A DNA stretch of 64,000 nucleotides, from the NCBI RefSeq assembly GCF_900101595.1, contig NZ_FMYY01000001.1, forward strand, positions 504,585-568,584. Reading direction: 5' to 3'. A program made the position numbers and the translations under genes. The stretch comes from Paenibacillus sp. cl123 (GTDB taxonomy: Bacteria > Bacillota > Bacilli > Paenibacillales > NBRC-103111). The notes below the pieces were generated by a model that worked only from the letters and a program-made list of their open reading frames with translations, did not search any database and was not told the DNA's origin. This document shows, one piece after another, positions 51,211 to 59,511 of this stretch (its first letter is position 1; every line of letters starts with the position of its first letter).

Positions 51211-52515
51211 TTATACGAACTTAGGCAGCCAGTTGCCGTGCGCTTCGATCATCTCGTCGCACATCGCAACGATTTCGTCGATCGACAGCTCGGCGGCTGT
51301 GTGCGGATCAAGCAGCGCAGCGTGGTAAATATGCTCCTTCTTGCCGGTAATCGCCGCTTCGAGCGTCAGCAGCTGGGTGTTGATGTTAGTCCGGTTCAGC
51401 GCTGCCAGCTGCGGAGGCAGATCTCCGACATAAGTCGGCGTTACGCCGTTGCTGTCGACCAGGCACGGCACCTCGACGCATGCTTCCCGCGGCAGGTTGG
51501 TGATCAGGCCGGTGTTCATGACGTTGCCGCCGATCTTGAACGGCTCGTTCGTTTCCATCGCGTGCAGCATATAGGAAGCATATTCATGGGAGCGCTTATG
51601 CTCCAGATTTTTATCATTCACGAGCTCTTCGCGCATCGTCTTCCAGCGTTCGATTTGATTGATGCAGCGGCGCGGATATTCATCCAGCGGAATATTGAGT
51701 TGCTCGATCAATTCCGGGTAATTCTTCTTGATGAAGTATGGGTGGTATTCGGCGTTGTGCTCGCTGGACTCGGTGACATAATAACCGAAGCGGAACATCA
51801 GCTCGAAGCGCACCATATCATTGTGCTTTTCCTTCTGCTTCTCGGCGGCCAGACGCTTGATCTCGGGATACAGGTCAACGCCGTCGCGGGTGCACTCCAG
51901 CAGCCACGCCATATGGTTGATGCCGGCAATTTTCGTCTTGACGCCGGTCGTATCGAGGCCGAGGCTTTTGAACAAATGCGGCATGCACACCTGCACGCTG
52001 TGGCAGAGACCTACGGTTTTGACGCCACCGTACGTGTTCATCGCGTTGGTAAGGACAGCCATCGGGTTCGTATAGTTCAGGAACCACGCGTCCGGACATA
52101 CCTCCTGGATATCGCGCGCGAAGTCGAGCATAACCGGAATTGTGCGCAGATTGCGGAAAATGCCCCCGATGCCCAGCGTATCGGCGATCGTTTGGCGAAG
52201 GCCGTATTTCTTCGGAATTTCGAAATCGGTGATTGTGCAAGGATCGTAGCCGCCGACCTGGATGGCATTGATCACATATTTGGCTCCGCGCAGCGCTTCC
52301 TTGCGGTCGGAATAGGCTTTGACCGTACAGCCGCTGCCTGTTGTCGCTTTCAGATTGTTCAGCATGCTCTCCGAATCCTTGAGGCGCTGCTCGTCGATAT
52401 CGAACAGAGCCAGCTCGAATTCTTGCAGCGACGGAGTCATCATACAATCGCCAAGCACGTTTTTGGCAAATACGGTGCTGCCCGCACCGATAAACGTAAT
52501 TTTATTCAAATCCAT
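51211..52515 (-). CDS. melA: Glycoside hydrolase family 4 alpha-galactosidase
   Basis: This 434-aa GH4 enzyme uses NAD and a divalent metal. The nucleotide motif KITFIGAGSTVFAKNVLGD starts the protein. NYTNPMA near residue 148 and the metal-binding GLCHSVQ near 170 mark the alpha-galactosidase/alpha-glucuronidase branch (CHS rather than CNxP). GINHMAW near 197 carries a further conserved histidine. The length equals that of B. subtilis MelA. The ATG follows GAAGGGAAGAG. It is divergent from an AraC-type activator gene, its likely regulator. Confidence 0.93.
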   Translation of the reverse strand: MDLNKITFIGAGSTVFAKNVLGDCMMTPSLQEFELALFDIDEQRLKDSESMLNNLKATTGSGCTVKAYSDRKEALRGAKYVINAIQVGGYDPCTITDFEIPKKYGLRQTIADTLGIGGIFRNLRTIPVMLDFARDIQEVCPDAWFLNYTNPMAVLTNAMNTYGGVKTVGLCHSVQVCMPHLFKSLGLDTTGVKTKIAGINHMAWLLECTRDGVDLYPEIKRLAAEKQKEKHNDMVRFELMFRFGYYVTESSEHNAEYHPYFIKKNYPELIEQLNIPLDEYPRRCINQIERWKTMREELVNDKNLEHKRSHEYASYMLHAMETNEPFKIGGNVMNTGLITNLPREACVEVPCLVDSNGVTPTYVGDLPPQLAALNRTNINTQLLTLEAAITGKKEHIYHAALLDPHTAAELSIDEIVAMCDEMIEAHGNWLPKFV

Positions 52516-52599
52516 CTCTTCCCTTCTTAAGTCAGCTTGTTTTGAACTTCCTGCTTCTGACTATAGCTGATCCTACTCGCAACGAACATGGAGAGAATC

Positions 52600-52619
52600 C
52601 ATTTGCTTATAGACAAATG
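52600..52619. promoter_or_regulatory. Inverted repeat in the melA-araC intergenic region
   Basis: CATTTG-N8-CAAATG, a symmetric site between the two divergent genes. It could be an operator for the AraC-type regulator. Confidence 0.4.
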
Positions 52620-52669
52620 TAGGATTGTAGAGACTTTTCCGGAGCTTGCCGGATTTGAGACGCGAGCGC

Positions 52670-52698
52670 TTGCGGCCTAGTAGAAAGCCGAGTATAAT
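52670..52698 (+). promoter_or_regulatory. Promoter of the AraC-family gene
   Basis: TTGCGG (52670-52675), 17 bp, TATAAT (52693-52698). Confidence 0.65.
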
Positions 52699-52747
52699 CG
52701 CAAGAGACAGATGTAGGGCGCTTATGGACAAAAGGAGGCTGTTACCC

Positions 52748-53602
52748 ATGCCGCACGCTCATTATGACAATGCCTTTAATCCGTCTCCCGGCAAAGGAGA
52801 ACTGACCGTGCTGTTCAGCGGACATGCCCAAACGATGGCGGGACACCGCGTGGGACCGCAGGTGCTCGATTATTATCTGATTCATACCGTGGTTGCGGGA
52901 CAAGGCGTCTTCCGCTGCCGGAATACGGATTACCGGCTTGGTCCCGGGCACAGCTTCGTCATCTTTCCCGGAGAGCTGGTCCGCTATGATTGCGAGGATG
53001 GAAACCCTTGGAAATACCGCTGGGCAGCTTTCAAGGGAGCGCGCGCCGAAGAGCTGCTTGCTGTCTGCGGGCTGACGCGCAACGCCCCGACCGCTCTGGC
53101 GGAGCGGCCGCGGCGGATGAACGCGCTCTATCACAAGCTGGAGCAGTCGCTGCGGGGGGAAGGCCAGCTGCGCAAGGAGCTGGCGGCAGGCGGAGTGCTG
53201 CGTCTGATCCTGGCCGAGTATTCGACCGCTTCCGCGGTAGGCGAGGTAAGCAAGGAGGACAGCCCGGTGATCGAACGGCAGATCGAGCAAGCGATCCGGT
53301 GGCTGACTTTGCAATATTATCAGCCGATCTCCATCGAGGAGATGGCGAAGTCGCTCGGGTATCACCGCACCCACCTGTCCAAGATGTTCAAGCAGCATAC
53401 GGGCCTGTCGCCCATGCAGTATTTGCTGAAGGTGCGGATGGAGCGTGCGAAGCTGCTGCTGCAGGAATCGCTGACCGTGGAGCAGGTTGCGTCCTCGATC
53501 GGCTTTGCCGACCCGCTGTATTTCTCCAAGCAGTTCAAGAAATGCTACGGGCTAACGCCTTCCGAATACCGGCAGGACCTGCATAATCCGTATAATTGCT
53601 GA
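52748..53602 (+). CDS. AraC-family transcriptional regulator
   Basis: This 284-aa regulator has an N-terminal cupin-like sugar-sensing domain (LIHTVVAGQGVFRCRNTDYRLGPGHSFVIFPGELVRYD) and two C-terminal helix-turn-helix units (SIEEMAKSLGYHRTHLSKMFKQHTG; TVEQVASSIGFADPLYFSKQFKK). It resembles the MsmR/MelR activators of alpha-galactoside genes, and it is divergent from melA. The ATG at 52748 lies 9 nt after AAAGGAGG. An upstream ATG at 52724 has no ribosome binding site. Confidence 0.9.
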   Translation: MPHAHYDNAFNPSPGKGELTVLFSGHAQTMAGHRVGPQVLDYYLIHTVVAGQGVFRCRNTDYRLGPGHSFVIFPGELVRYDCEDGNPWKYRWAAFKGARAEELLAVCGLTRNAPTALAERPRRMNALYHKLEQSLRGEGQLRKELAAGGVLRLILAEYSTASAVGEVSKEDSPVIERQIEQAIRWLTLQYYQPISIEEMAKSLGYHRTHLSKMFKQHTGLSPMQYLLKVRMERAKLLLQESLTVEQVASSIGFADPLYFSKQFKKCYGLTPSEYRQDLHNPYNC

Positions 53603-53646
53603 GCGGTCAATAGTCGATATGTAGAAGATTACAAGGAGGGATGAAT

Positions 53647-54678
53647 GTGGCTTTCGGAGCGCGCATGCTCAAGACCGGCCTTGCCGTCACCTTGACCCTA
53701 TATTTCAATTCATTCTTCCTGCATTTCCCGTCTCCGGTGATCTCCGCGGTAGCGGCGATGTTTGCCATACAGCCTACGATTTACCGCTCGTGGCGCCATT
53801 TTCTCGAGCAGCTGCAGGCCAATACGTTGGGCGCCGTTCTGGCGATGCTGGCCGGGATGTATTTTTCCAAGGACCCGTTCGCGATCGGGCTGATCTGCAT
53901 CATCGTCATTATGATATGCCTGAAGCTGAAGATGCAGGACAGCATCGGACTGACCCTGGTGACCGTCATTGCGGTGATGGAAGCCTCGGGCCAATGGGAG
54001 TTTGCCCTCAGCCGCTTCGCCCAGATCCTGGTCGGGATCGGCACGGCGTCGCTGATCAATATCTTTTTTCTCCCGCCGCGTCCCCGCGAGCAGTTCGTCG
54101 CGCAGATTCAGAGCGTCTTTACGAAGCTGTCGCTTCTGCTGCGCACCGCAATCTCCAATGAGATCAAGGAAAATATTTTCCGGGACGAGAAGAAGGCGCT
54201 GGAGGATTCGCTCAAATCGCTGGCCGACAAGTTCAAGCTGGTCGAAGAGGAATACAAGTCGCTGAGAGGCAATCACTTCGGCAAAATCCGCGACCTGGTC
54301 GTGTACCAGCAGATGCTCGTCGCCCTGCGCAAAGGAGCCGATGTGCTCGACGCGGTAGAGGAGCATTACTTCCAGACGGACCGGGACAGCCGGCCTGACA
54401 GTGAATTTGACCGTCACCTGGAGACGCTGTGCAAGTTTCACGAGCATGTGCTTCTGAAGTTCGATGAGAAGCTGAAGGAAACCGACCCGCCGGAAGCCGA
54501 GCTGATGGAGGCGAAGAGCGCCCGGTTTCTGCGCGATATGATGGGCAGCGTCCATACAAGGGAGGAGGACGAGCTGCGGATCAGCATCGTTGCGTCCTCC
54601 ATGTTCGAGTACAGCTACCATATCGCCCGGCTGGACAAGCTGGTTGAGCAGTATCATCGGGGCGAGGAGAAGAAGTGA
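53647..54678 (+). CDS. Aromatic acid exporter (ArAE/YgaH-like) family membrane protein
   Basis: This 343-aa protein has about five membrane helices in the first 145 residues (AVTLTLYFNSFFLHFPSPVISAVAAMFAIQPT is typical of the family PF06081 and its relatives), followed by a long helical cytosolic region of about 190 residues. Related AaeB/FusC proteins export aromatic acids, and the substrate here is unknown. The GTG at 53647 is 6 nt after GGAGGG. The ATG at 53641 would touch the ribosome binding site, so it was not chosen. A terminator follows. Confidence 0.85.
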   Translation: MAFGARMLKTGLAVTLTLYFNSFFLHFPSPVISAVAAMFAIQPTIYRSWRHFLEQLQANTLGAVLAMLAGMYFSKDPFAIGLICIIVIMICLKLKMQDSIGLTLVTVIAVMEASGQWEFALSRFAQILVGIGTASLINIFFLPPRPREQFVAQIQSVFTKLSLLLRTAISNEIKENIFRDEKKALEDSLKSLADKFKLVEEEYKSLRGNHFGKIRDLVVYQQMLVALRKGADVLDAVEEHYFQTDRDSRPDSEFDRHLETLCKFHEHVLLKFDEKLKETDPPEAELMEAKSARFLRDMMGSVHTREEDELRISIVASSMFEYSYHIARLDKLVEQYHRGEEKK

Positions 54679-54692
54679 GCGGAGGCGTTTTG

Positions 54693-54733
54693 TAGCCGTA
54701 CCGGGTCCAACCGGTGCGGCTGTTTGGCGTTTC
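54693..54733 (+). terminator. Terminator of the exporter-family gene
   Basis: AGCCGTACCGG pairs with CCGGTGCGGCT around a 6-nt loop; GTTTGGCGTTT follows. Confidence 0.7.
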
Positions 54734-54941
54734 TCTTGGATGGTTGCTTTTACCCGAATCCCCCGCAAAGTTTGTATGAAATGGTCGGTGTTTGGAGTAG
54801 ACGGCATCTTCGCCGCCGCGGTACAATAAGTGCGAACCCCAAGCTCACATGAAATCCCTGAAGGATTCGCACCACAGACGGGGCAAGGGATTGCGGATTG
54901 AACCCGTGGCGAGTCGGCCGATGGGTCCAACAATATGACCT

Positions 54942-57224
54942 TTAGTAGTTTATTCCATCTATCCGGCCGGCTTCTGTCTTGCGCAAATACGCGCCTGTAA
55001 TCGAATGCTCGGCGGCAGCCAGTTGAGCGGGTGTGCCCTCGAAGACGATTTGCCCGCCCCTGTAGCCGCCCTCGGGGCCCATGTCAATAATCCAGTCCGC
55101 ACGTTTGATCACATCCAGATTGTGCTCGATGACCACCACCGTGTTGCCCCCGTCGACCAGGCGGTTCATAATGTCCATCAGACGAGAGATATCGGACATA
55201 TGCAGTCCGGTAGTCGGCTCGTCCATGACATACAGACCGCCTTCCTTGCGAAGTTCCCCGGCCAGCTTGATGCGCTGGCATTCCCCGCCCGACAAGGTGC
55301 TTAGAGGCTGGCCCAGCGTCATATATCCGAGGCCCACATCCTCCAGCGTCTGCAATTGGCGAAGCAGCTCCTTCCCGCTGAAGAACGCCGAAGCTTCCTG
55401 AATCGTCATGGCGAGGACGTCGCTTATGGATTTTCCATTCAGCTTGTACTCCAGCACTTCATCGTTGAACCGCCTGCCTTCGCATATTTCACAAGTCGTC
55501 CTTACGGGCTCGAGAAAAGCCAAATCCGTGTAAATCATCCCGAGCCCCTGACAGTTGGGGCAGGCCCCCTTGGAATTGAAGCTGAACAGAGAAGCGCTAA
55601 CCTTGTTGGCTGATGCGAACAGCCGGCGGATCTCGTCCATCATCCCCGTGTAGGTAGCCGGATTGGAACGGATGGACGTACCCACGGCCGACTGGTCAAT
55701 GACAATCGCCTCCGGATGCGCCGGCAGGAATGCTCCGTTAATCAATGAACTTTTGCCTGACCCGGCTACCCCCGTTACGACGGTCAGCACGCCTGCGGGT
55801 ATATGGACGGTGACATCCTTAAGGTTGTGAAGGCTGGCGCTGGCTGCGGTCAGCCAACCTTTGGGCGCCCTGGTCGCCGTTTTCAAGGGCAGACTTTGCT
55901 TCAAGTACCGTCCAGTCAGGGTATCCGCGCGGAGCAAGCCCGCAAAATCGCCTTCGTAGACGATTTCTCCGCCGCGGGTTCCCGCATGAGGTCCGACATC
56001 GATGATGTAATCGGCGATCTCCATGACTTCGCGGTCATGTTCGACGACGAGTACGGTATTTCCTTTGTCCCTAAGCTGCCGCAGCATGCCGTTTAGACGG
56101 TGGACATCCCGCGGATGCAGCCCCACGCTCGGCTCGTCGAAAATGTAAGTCATATCGGTGAGACTGCTGCTCAGATGGCGGACCATCTTGATGCGCTGCG
56201 ACTCCCCGCCCGATAAAGTTGCGGTCTGTCGGTCCAGACTCAGATACTCCAGCCCGATGGAGACCAGGTGGTTCAGCCGGGTCAGAAGCCCGTCGATCAT
56301 GGGGCCGGCAATGGGATCCCTAATGGCTTCGATCATACGTACCAGCTCGCTAATCTCCATAGCCGCGCATTGGGCAATATTGTAGCCGTTAATCCGGCAG
56401 CCCAAGGCCACTTGATTGAGCCTGCTTCCCCCGCATAGGCCGCATTCGCTATAGGATAGGAAGCGGTCGAGAGTTTCGCGTTTGGCATCCGACATCTCGC
56501 TGCTGTCCCGCTTGATATACAGGCGGGTGAGCTTGGAGAGCAGACCTTCATAATCCGATTCGATATCGCCGCCTTTGGAGTGGTAGACGATCTTGCTTTC
56601 CTTACCGTGGAGGAGGGTGTTCCATTCGTCCGGCGTATAATCGGCCAGCCGCTTGTCGTTGTCGAACAAGCCGGAATAGGTATACGTATTCAGATACCAG
56701 CTTCCCACTTTAAATAAGGGGAACAGGACCGCGCCTTCATTCAGCGACTTGGACCTGTCAAGCAGCTTGTCTACATCGAACTGCACCACCTGCCCGACTC
56801 CGGAGCATTCCGGGCACATGCCGGCCGGGTCGTTAAATGAGAAAACATGCGAATTGCCGGCGAAAGGTTTGCCGATTCTGGAGAACAGCAGCCGAAGCAT
56901 GGCATAAATATCTGTGACGGTGCCGACCGTCGAACGGGAATTGCCGCCGAGCCGTTTCTGGTCGATCACAACCGCCGTGGACAGGTTCTCGATGAGATCG
57001 GCATCCGGCTGGCTGAACCGGGGCAGCCGGTTGCGGATGAATGCGGTAAATGTTTCATTAAGCTGCCTCTGCGCTTCTGCGCTTATGGTGTCGAATACCA
57101 GGGAAGATTTTCCCGAGCCCGAGACGCCGGTGAAGATTGTTATTTTTCGCTTCGGTATCCGGACATTCACGTTTTTCAGGTTATTCTCGCGTGCTCCTTT
57201 GATGATGATAGCTTCCACGTTCAC
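54942..57224 (-). CDS. Short UvrA-like ABC ATPase (UvrA2/DrrC type)
   Basis: This protein of about 760 aa has two ABC ATPase modules: Walker A GVSGSGKSSL and GVAGSGKSSL, signatures LSGGESQRIKM and LSGGECQRIKL, and Walker B FDEPSVGLHPRD and MDEPTTGLHMSD. Zinc-finger cysteines appear in CPECSGVG, CGLCGGSRLN, CPNCQGLG and CEICEGRRFN. Housekeeping UvrA is about 940-960 aa; the missing part lies mainly in the UvrB-binding and insertion region. Shorter paralogs are linked to resistance against DNA-binding drugs. A GTG at 57224 lies 8 nt after GAGG; a GTG at 57233 overlaps the ribosome binding site. Confidence 0.9.
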   Translation of the reverse strand: MNVEAIIIKGARENNLKNVNVRIPKRKITIFTGVSGSGKSSLVFDTISAEAQRQLNETFTAFIRNRLPRFSQPDADLIENLSTAVVIDQKRLGGNSRSTVGTVTDIYAMLRLLFSRIGKPFAGNSHVFSFNDPAGMCPECSGVGQVVQFDVDKLLDRSKSLNEGAVLFPLFKVGSWYLNTYTYSGLFDNDKRLADYTPDEWNTLLHGKESKIVYHSKGGDIESDYEGLLSKLTRLYIKRDSSEMSDAKRETLDRFLSYSECGLCGGSRLNQVALGCRINGYNIAQCAAMEISELVRMIEAIRDPIAGPMIDGLLTRLNHLVSIGLEYLSLDRQTATLSGGESQRIKMVRHLSSSLTDMTYIFDEPSVGLHPRDVHRLNGMLRQLRDKGNTVLVVEHDREVMEIADYIIDVGPHAGTRGGEIVYEGDFAGLLRADTLTGRYLKQSLPLKTATRAPKGWLTAASASLHNLKDVTVHIPAGVLTVVTGVAGSGKSSLINGAFLPAHPEAIVIDQSAVGTSIRSNPATYTGMMDEIRRLFASANKVSASLFSFNSKGACPNCQGLGMIYTDLAFLEPVRTTCEICEGRRFNDEVLEYKLNGKSISDVLAMTIQEASAFFSGKELLRQLQTLEDVGLGYMTLGQPLSTLSGGECQRIKLAGELRKEGGLYVMDEPTTGLHMSDISRLMDIMNRLVDGGNTVVVIEHNLDVIKRADWIIDMGPEGGYRGGQIVFEGTPAQLAAAEHSITGAYLRKTEAGRIDGINY

Positions 57225-57581
57225 AGACTTCACCTCGGAATTTCATTTTCTTAGCTTTCACAGTATAACGGATTAATCACGACAACCTATGTCATAATTA
57301 GATGGCTATTTGTAGAGAGACTTCAAGGTCGCGGATGCGGTTTGTTCTGTTCGACAAACAGCCGGGGATGTGAGTAAAATGATGTTATTTCGGCCGGCCT
57401 CCGGCGAGGGAGAGATGGTGGTTCCCTGAGCGTATACAGTATGGTTTGACTGTGAGCAAGAATCGTCGATCCAAGTACCGGCAAGGCGGACTGATGACAT
57501 GCAAAGAAGCTGGGCCGCAGGCGTTAAGGCCGGGAACAATTGTGATGCTCATACATCAGTAGATGGGAGGGGGTTATTGAA
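57225..57581. other. Intergenic region between uvrA-like and DHFR-like genes
   Basis: These 350 bp hold the divergent upstream regions of both genes. Apart from the GGGAGGGGG ribosome binding site of the plus-strand gene, no convincing promoter pair, operator or small gene was found. Confidence 0.4.
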
Positions 57582-58142
57582 ATGGCTAAACTGATCTACG
57601 CTGGTAACGTATCTTTGGACGGGTATATGGAGGACGGGAGCGGCCATATGGATTGGACGATCTCCGATGACGAGACGTATGCGTTCTGGACCGACTTCCA
57701 GCGGGCGATTGGCACTTACGTCTACGGGCGTCGTATGTATGAAACGATGGTGTACTGGGAGACGGCTGGCGCCAGCGGCGATCAACCGGAGGTAAAGCGG
57801 GAATTCGCGCAGATCTGGCGAGCGGCTGAGAAGATCGTGTATTCCCGGACGCTTCAGGCGGTGTCAAGCGCCAGGACTAGGCTCGAGCGCGAATTCGATC
57901 CCGATGCGATTCGGAGGCTGAAGGAGTCTTCAGAAGCTGACATTACGATTAGCGGTCCTGAGCTTGCCGGCCAGGCGATGAGCGCGGGACTGGTCGACGA
58001 ATGTCATCTGCTTCTTAATCCGATCGTATTGGGTAGAGGTAAGCGAGCATGGCCGGAAACCCTCTGTATGCAGCTCGAGCTGCTCGGTGAACGCCGCTTC
58101 CGAAGCGGCATCGTTCATCTGCACTACCGTGTGATCGTCTGA
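57582..58142 (+). CDS. Dihydrofolate reductase/RibD C-terminal-fold family protein
   Basis: This 186-aa protein matches the YyaP/YwjB-type DHFR-like family: KLIYAGNVSLDGYMEDGSGHMDW at the start, TYVYGRRMYETM near residue 46, IVYSRTL near 83, ITISGPELAGQAMSAGLVDECHLLLNPIVLGRGKR near 126-160. The fold binds NADPH, but most family members have no proven substrate and are not true folate enzymes. The ATG follows GGGAGGGGG. A truncated relative lies directly downstream. Confidence 0.88.
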   Translation: MAKLIYAGNVSLDGYMEDGSGHMDWTISDDETYAFWTDFQRAIGTYVYGRRMYETMVYWETAGASGDQPEVKREFAQIWRAAEKIVYSRTLQAVSSARTRLEREFDPDAIRRLKESSEADITISGPELAGQAMSAGLVDECHLLLNPIVLGRGKRAWPETLCMQLELLGERRFRSGIVHLHYRVIV

Positions 58143-58160
58143 CCGCGGCGCACCTTCAGA

Positions 58161-58295
58161 ATGGTGAATGTGACGCTGGACGGTTGCTGTGACCACACGC
58201 AGGTGATTGAGGTTAAGGAGCTCCACCAGTATACGGAGGAGCTGATGGACCAGGCTGACGGTCTGCTTGTCGGACGTGAAATCTACCAGCTATTT
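58161..58295 (+). pseudogene. Truncated DHFR-like gene (5' fragment)
   Basis: 45 codons (MVNVTLDGCCDH, LHQYTEELMDQADGLLVGREIYQL) match the N-terminus of a second DHFR-like family member. Similarity stops where the convergent LacI-type gene ends (stop at 58290-58292). The remaining ~130 residues are absent. The break fits deletion or insertion of the segment carrying the LacI regulator. Confidence 0.7.
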
Positions 58296-59360
58296 GTCGG
58301 CTGCTTCGTTTATAAATTCAGGCGCCTTCGGCGCGGCCGTCGTCCCGCCAATGCGCAGCTCGCCCTGGATGCGGATGTGCTCGCACGGCAGCGTCGGATT
58401 GGCGATACGCCAGAGCATCCGGTCAGCGGCGCGGTACCCCGTCTCGCGTACGGCGAGCAGCGGCCGGGTGAACGCCGGCAGAGAAGCGGGCTGGTCGTTG
58501 AGCATGCCGATAAGCGAAATATCCTCGGGCACGCGCAGACCGAGCTCGGCGCACAGCCGGTACACGGCCGGAACCTCGCCGTCCACGCCGCAGATGATAG
58601 CCGTAGGCGGGTCGGCCAACAGCTTCGCGCGCAGGTCGTCCAGCCAGAACGGATTGGCGATCCGCTCGTCGATCGAGTGCCTGGCGGGATCGACCGGCGC
58701 ACCGAACTCGTTCATGGCGTGCTGGAACGCCTGCCAGCGGAGAATAAACCCCCGTTGGTGATGCGTATCTCCAACGTACATGATATCGGCATGACCGATT
58801 GACCGCAGATAGGCGACCGCCTGGTACGTGGCTTCATAGATGTCCCAGATGACGCTGTCGACTCTTGTGCCGAGCGGCGGGTAGCTCAGCAATATTTTCG
58901 GAACCGGCAGCTTCAGAAGCTCATCCTCCCACGACTTGGGCGTAAGACTCGGCGCAATGAAGATGCCGTCCGTGTAAGCAAGGGCGTGCTCCTCCAACCA
59001 GCCGGACATCGCCCCCTCCCGAATGGAAGTAGGCAGCAGGCACGCCTCAATATGGTGGCCGAAGGAAGCAAAGCGATCGCGCAGGCCGCCGATCAAACGT
59101 TCGTTATAGCTGACGGAGGCTTCGGTTTGAACGAGCAGGAACCTCATTTTTTCTACCGGATAAGGCGCGATGTGCTCGGCGCGTAAACTGCGGATTTGAT
59201 CTTTCGTAAAATAACCGCGCTGCTCCATCGTTTCCAGGATCAGCTGCCGCGTCGATTCCGACATGCCGGGTTTGCCCTTCAGCGCTTTGGATACGGTTTG
59301 CACGGTTAAGCCCAGTTCTTTGGCGATCGTTTTCTGCGTGACTTCTTTGCGTATAGGCAT
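58290..59360 (-). CDS. LacI-family transcriptional regulator
   Basis: This 356-aa regulator has a LacI-type helix-turn-helix and hinge (TQKTIAKELGLTVQTVSKALKGKPGMSESTR) and a sugar-binding-protein-like effector domain. The effector domain begins unusually (AEHIAPYPVEKMRFLLVQTEASVSYNERLIGGL). The ATG at 59360 lies 8 nt after GAGGTGA. It is divergent from an FAD-dependent oxidoreductase gene, whose promoter carries a palindrome of LacI type, so local control is likely. Its 3' end meets a truncated DHFR-like gene. Confidence 0.9.
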   Translation of the reverse strand: MPIRKEVTQKTIAKELGLTVQTVSKALKGKPGMSESTRQLILETMEQRGYFTKDQIRSLRAEHIAPYPVEKMRFLLVQTEASVSYNERLIGGLRDRFASFGHHIEACLLPTSIREGAMSGWLEEHALAYTDGIFIAPSLTPKSWEDELLKLPVPKILLSYPPLGTRVDSVIWDIYEATYQAVAYLRSIGHADIMYVGDTHHQRGFILRWQAFQHAMNEFGAPVDPARHSIDERIANPFWLDDLRAKLLADPPTAIICGVDGEVPAVYRLCAELGLRVPEDISLIGMLNDQPASLPAFTRPLLAVRETGYRAADRMLWRIANPTLPCEHIRIQGELRIGGTTAAPKAPEFINEAADK

Positions 59361-59445
59361 TGACGGCTCACCTCTATTCAACAGGATCGGTGCATTCGTG
59401 CGATATGCTGTATCGTACCACGAACGGTTTTTAGATTAAACTAAA

Positions 59446-59480
59446 ATTAAACTGGTTTCATCCGAAAACCGGACTATAAT
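59446..59480 (+). promoter_or_regulatory. LacI-type palindrome and -10 box of the FAD oxidoreductase gene
   Basis: ATTAAACTGGTTTCAT (59446-59461) is an almost symmetric 16-mer overlapping the -35 position. TATAAT follows at 59475-59480. The ATTAAACT half is repeated just upstream. A repressor bound here would block the promoter. Confidence 0.6.
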
Positions 59481-59511
59481 GAAGGTATCCGATCATGTGG
59501 AGGATGAGCTA

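Noticed and set aside
53710-54933. Minus-strand frame with a CPVCGANPSGISC segment
   Set aside because: The zinc-ribbon-like stretch lies in the 54.8-54.9 kb gap but continues into antisense sequence of the exporter gene; it is too short to support a gene.
58161-58802. Long continuation of the truncated DHFR-like frame
   Set aside because: After about codon 45 the frame is only the antisense of the LacI gene and loses family similarity.
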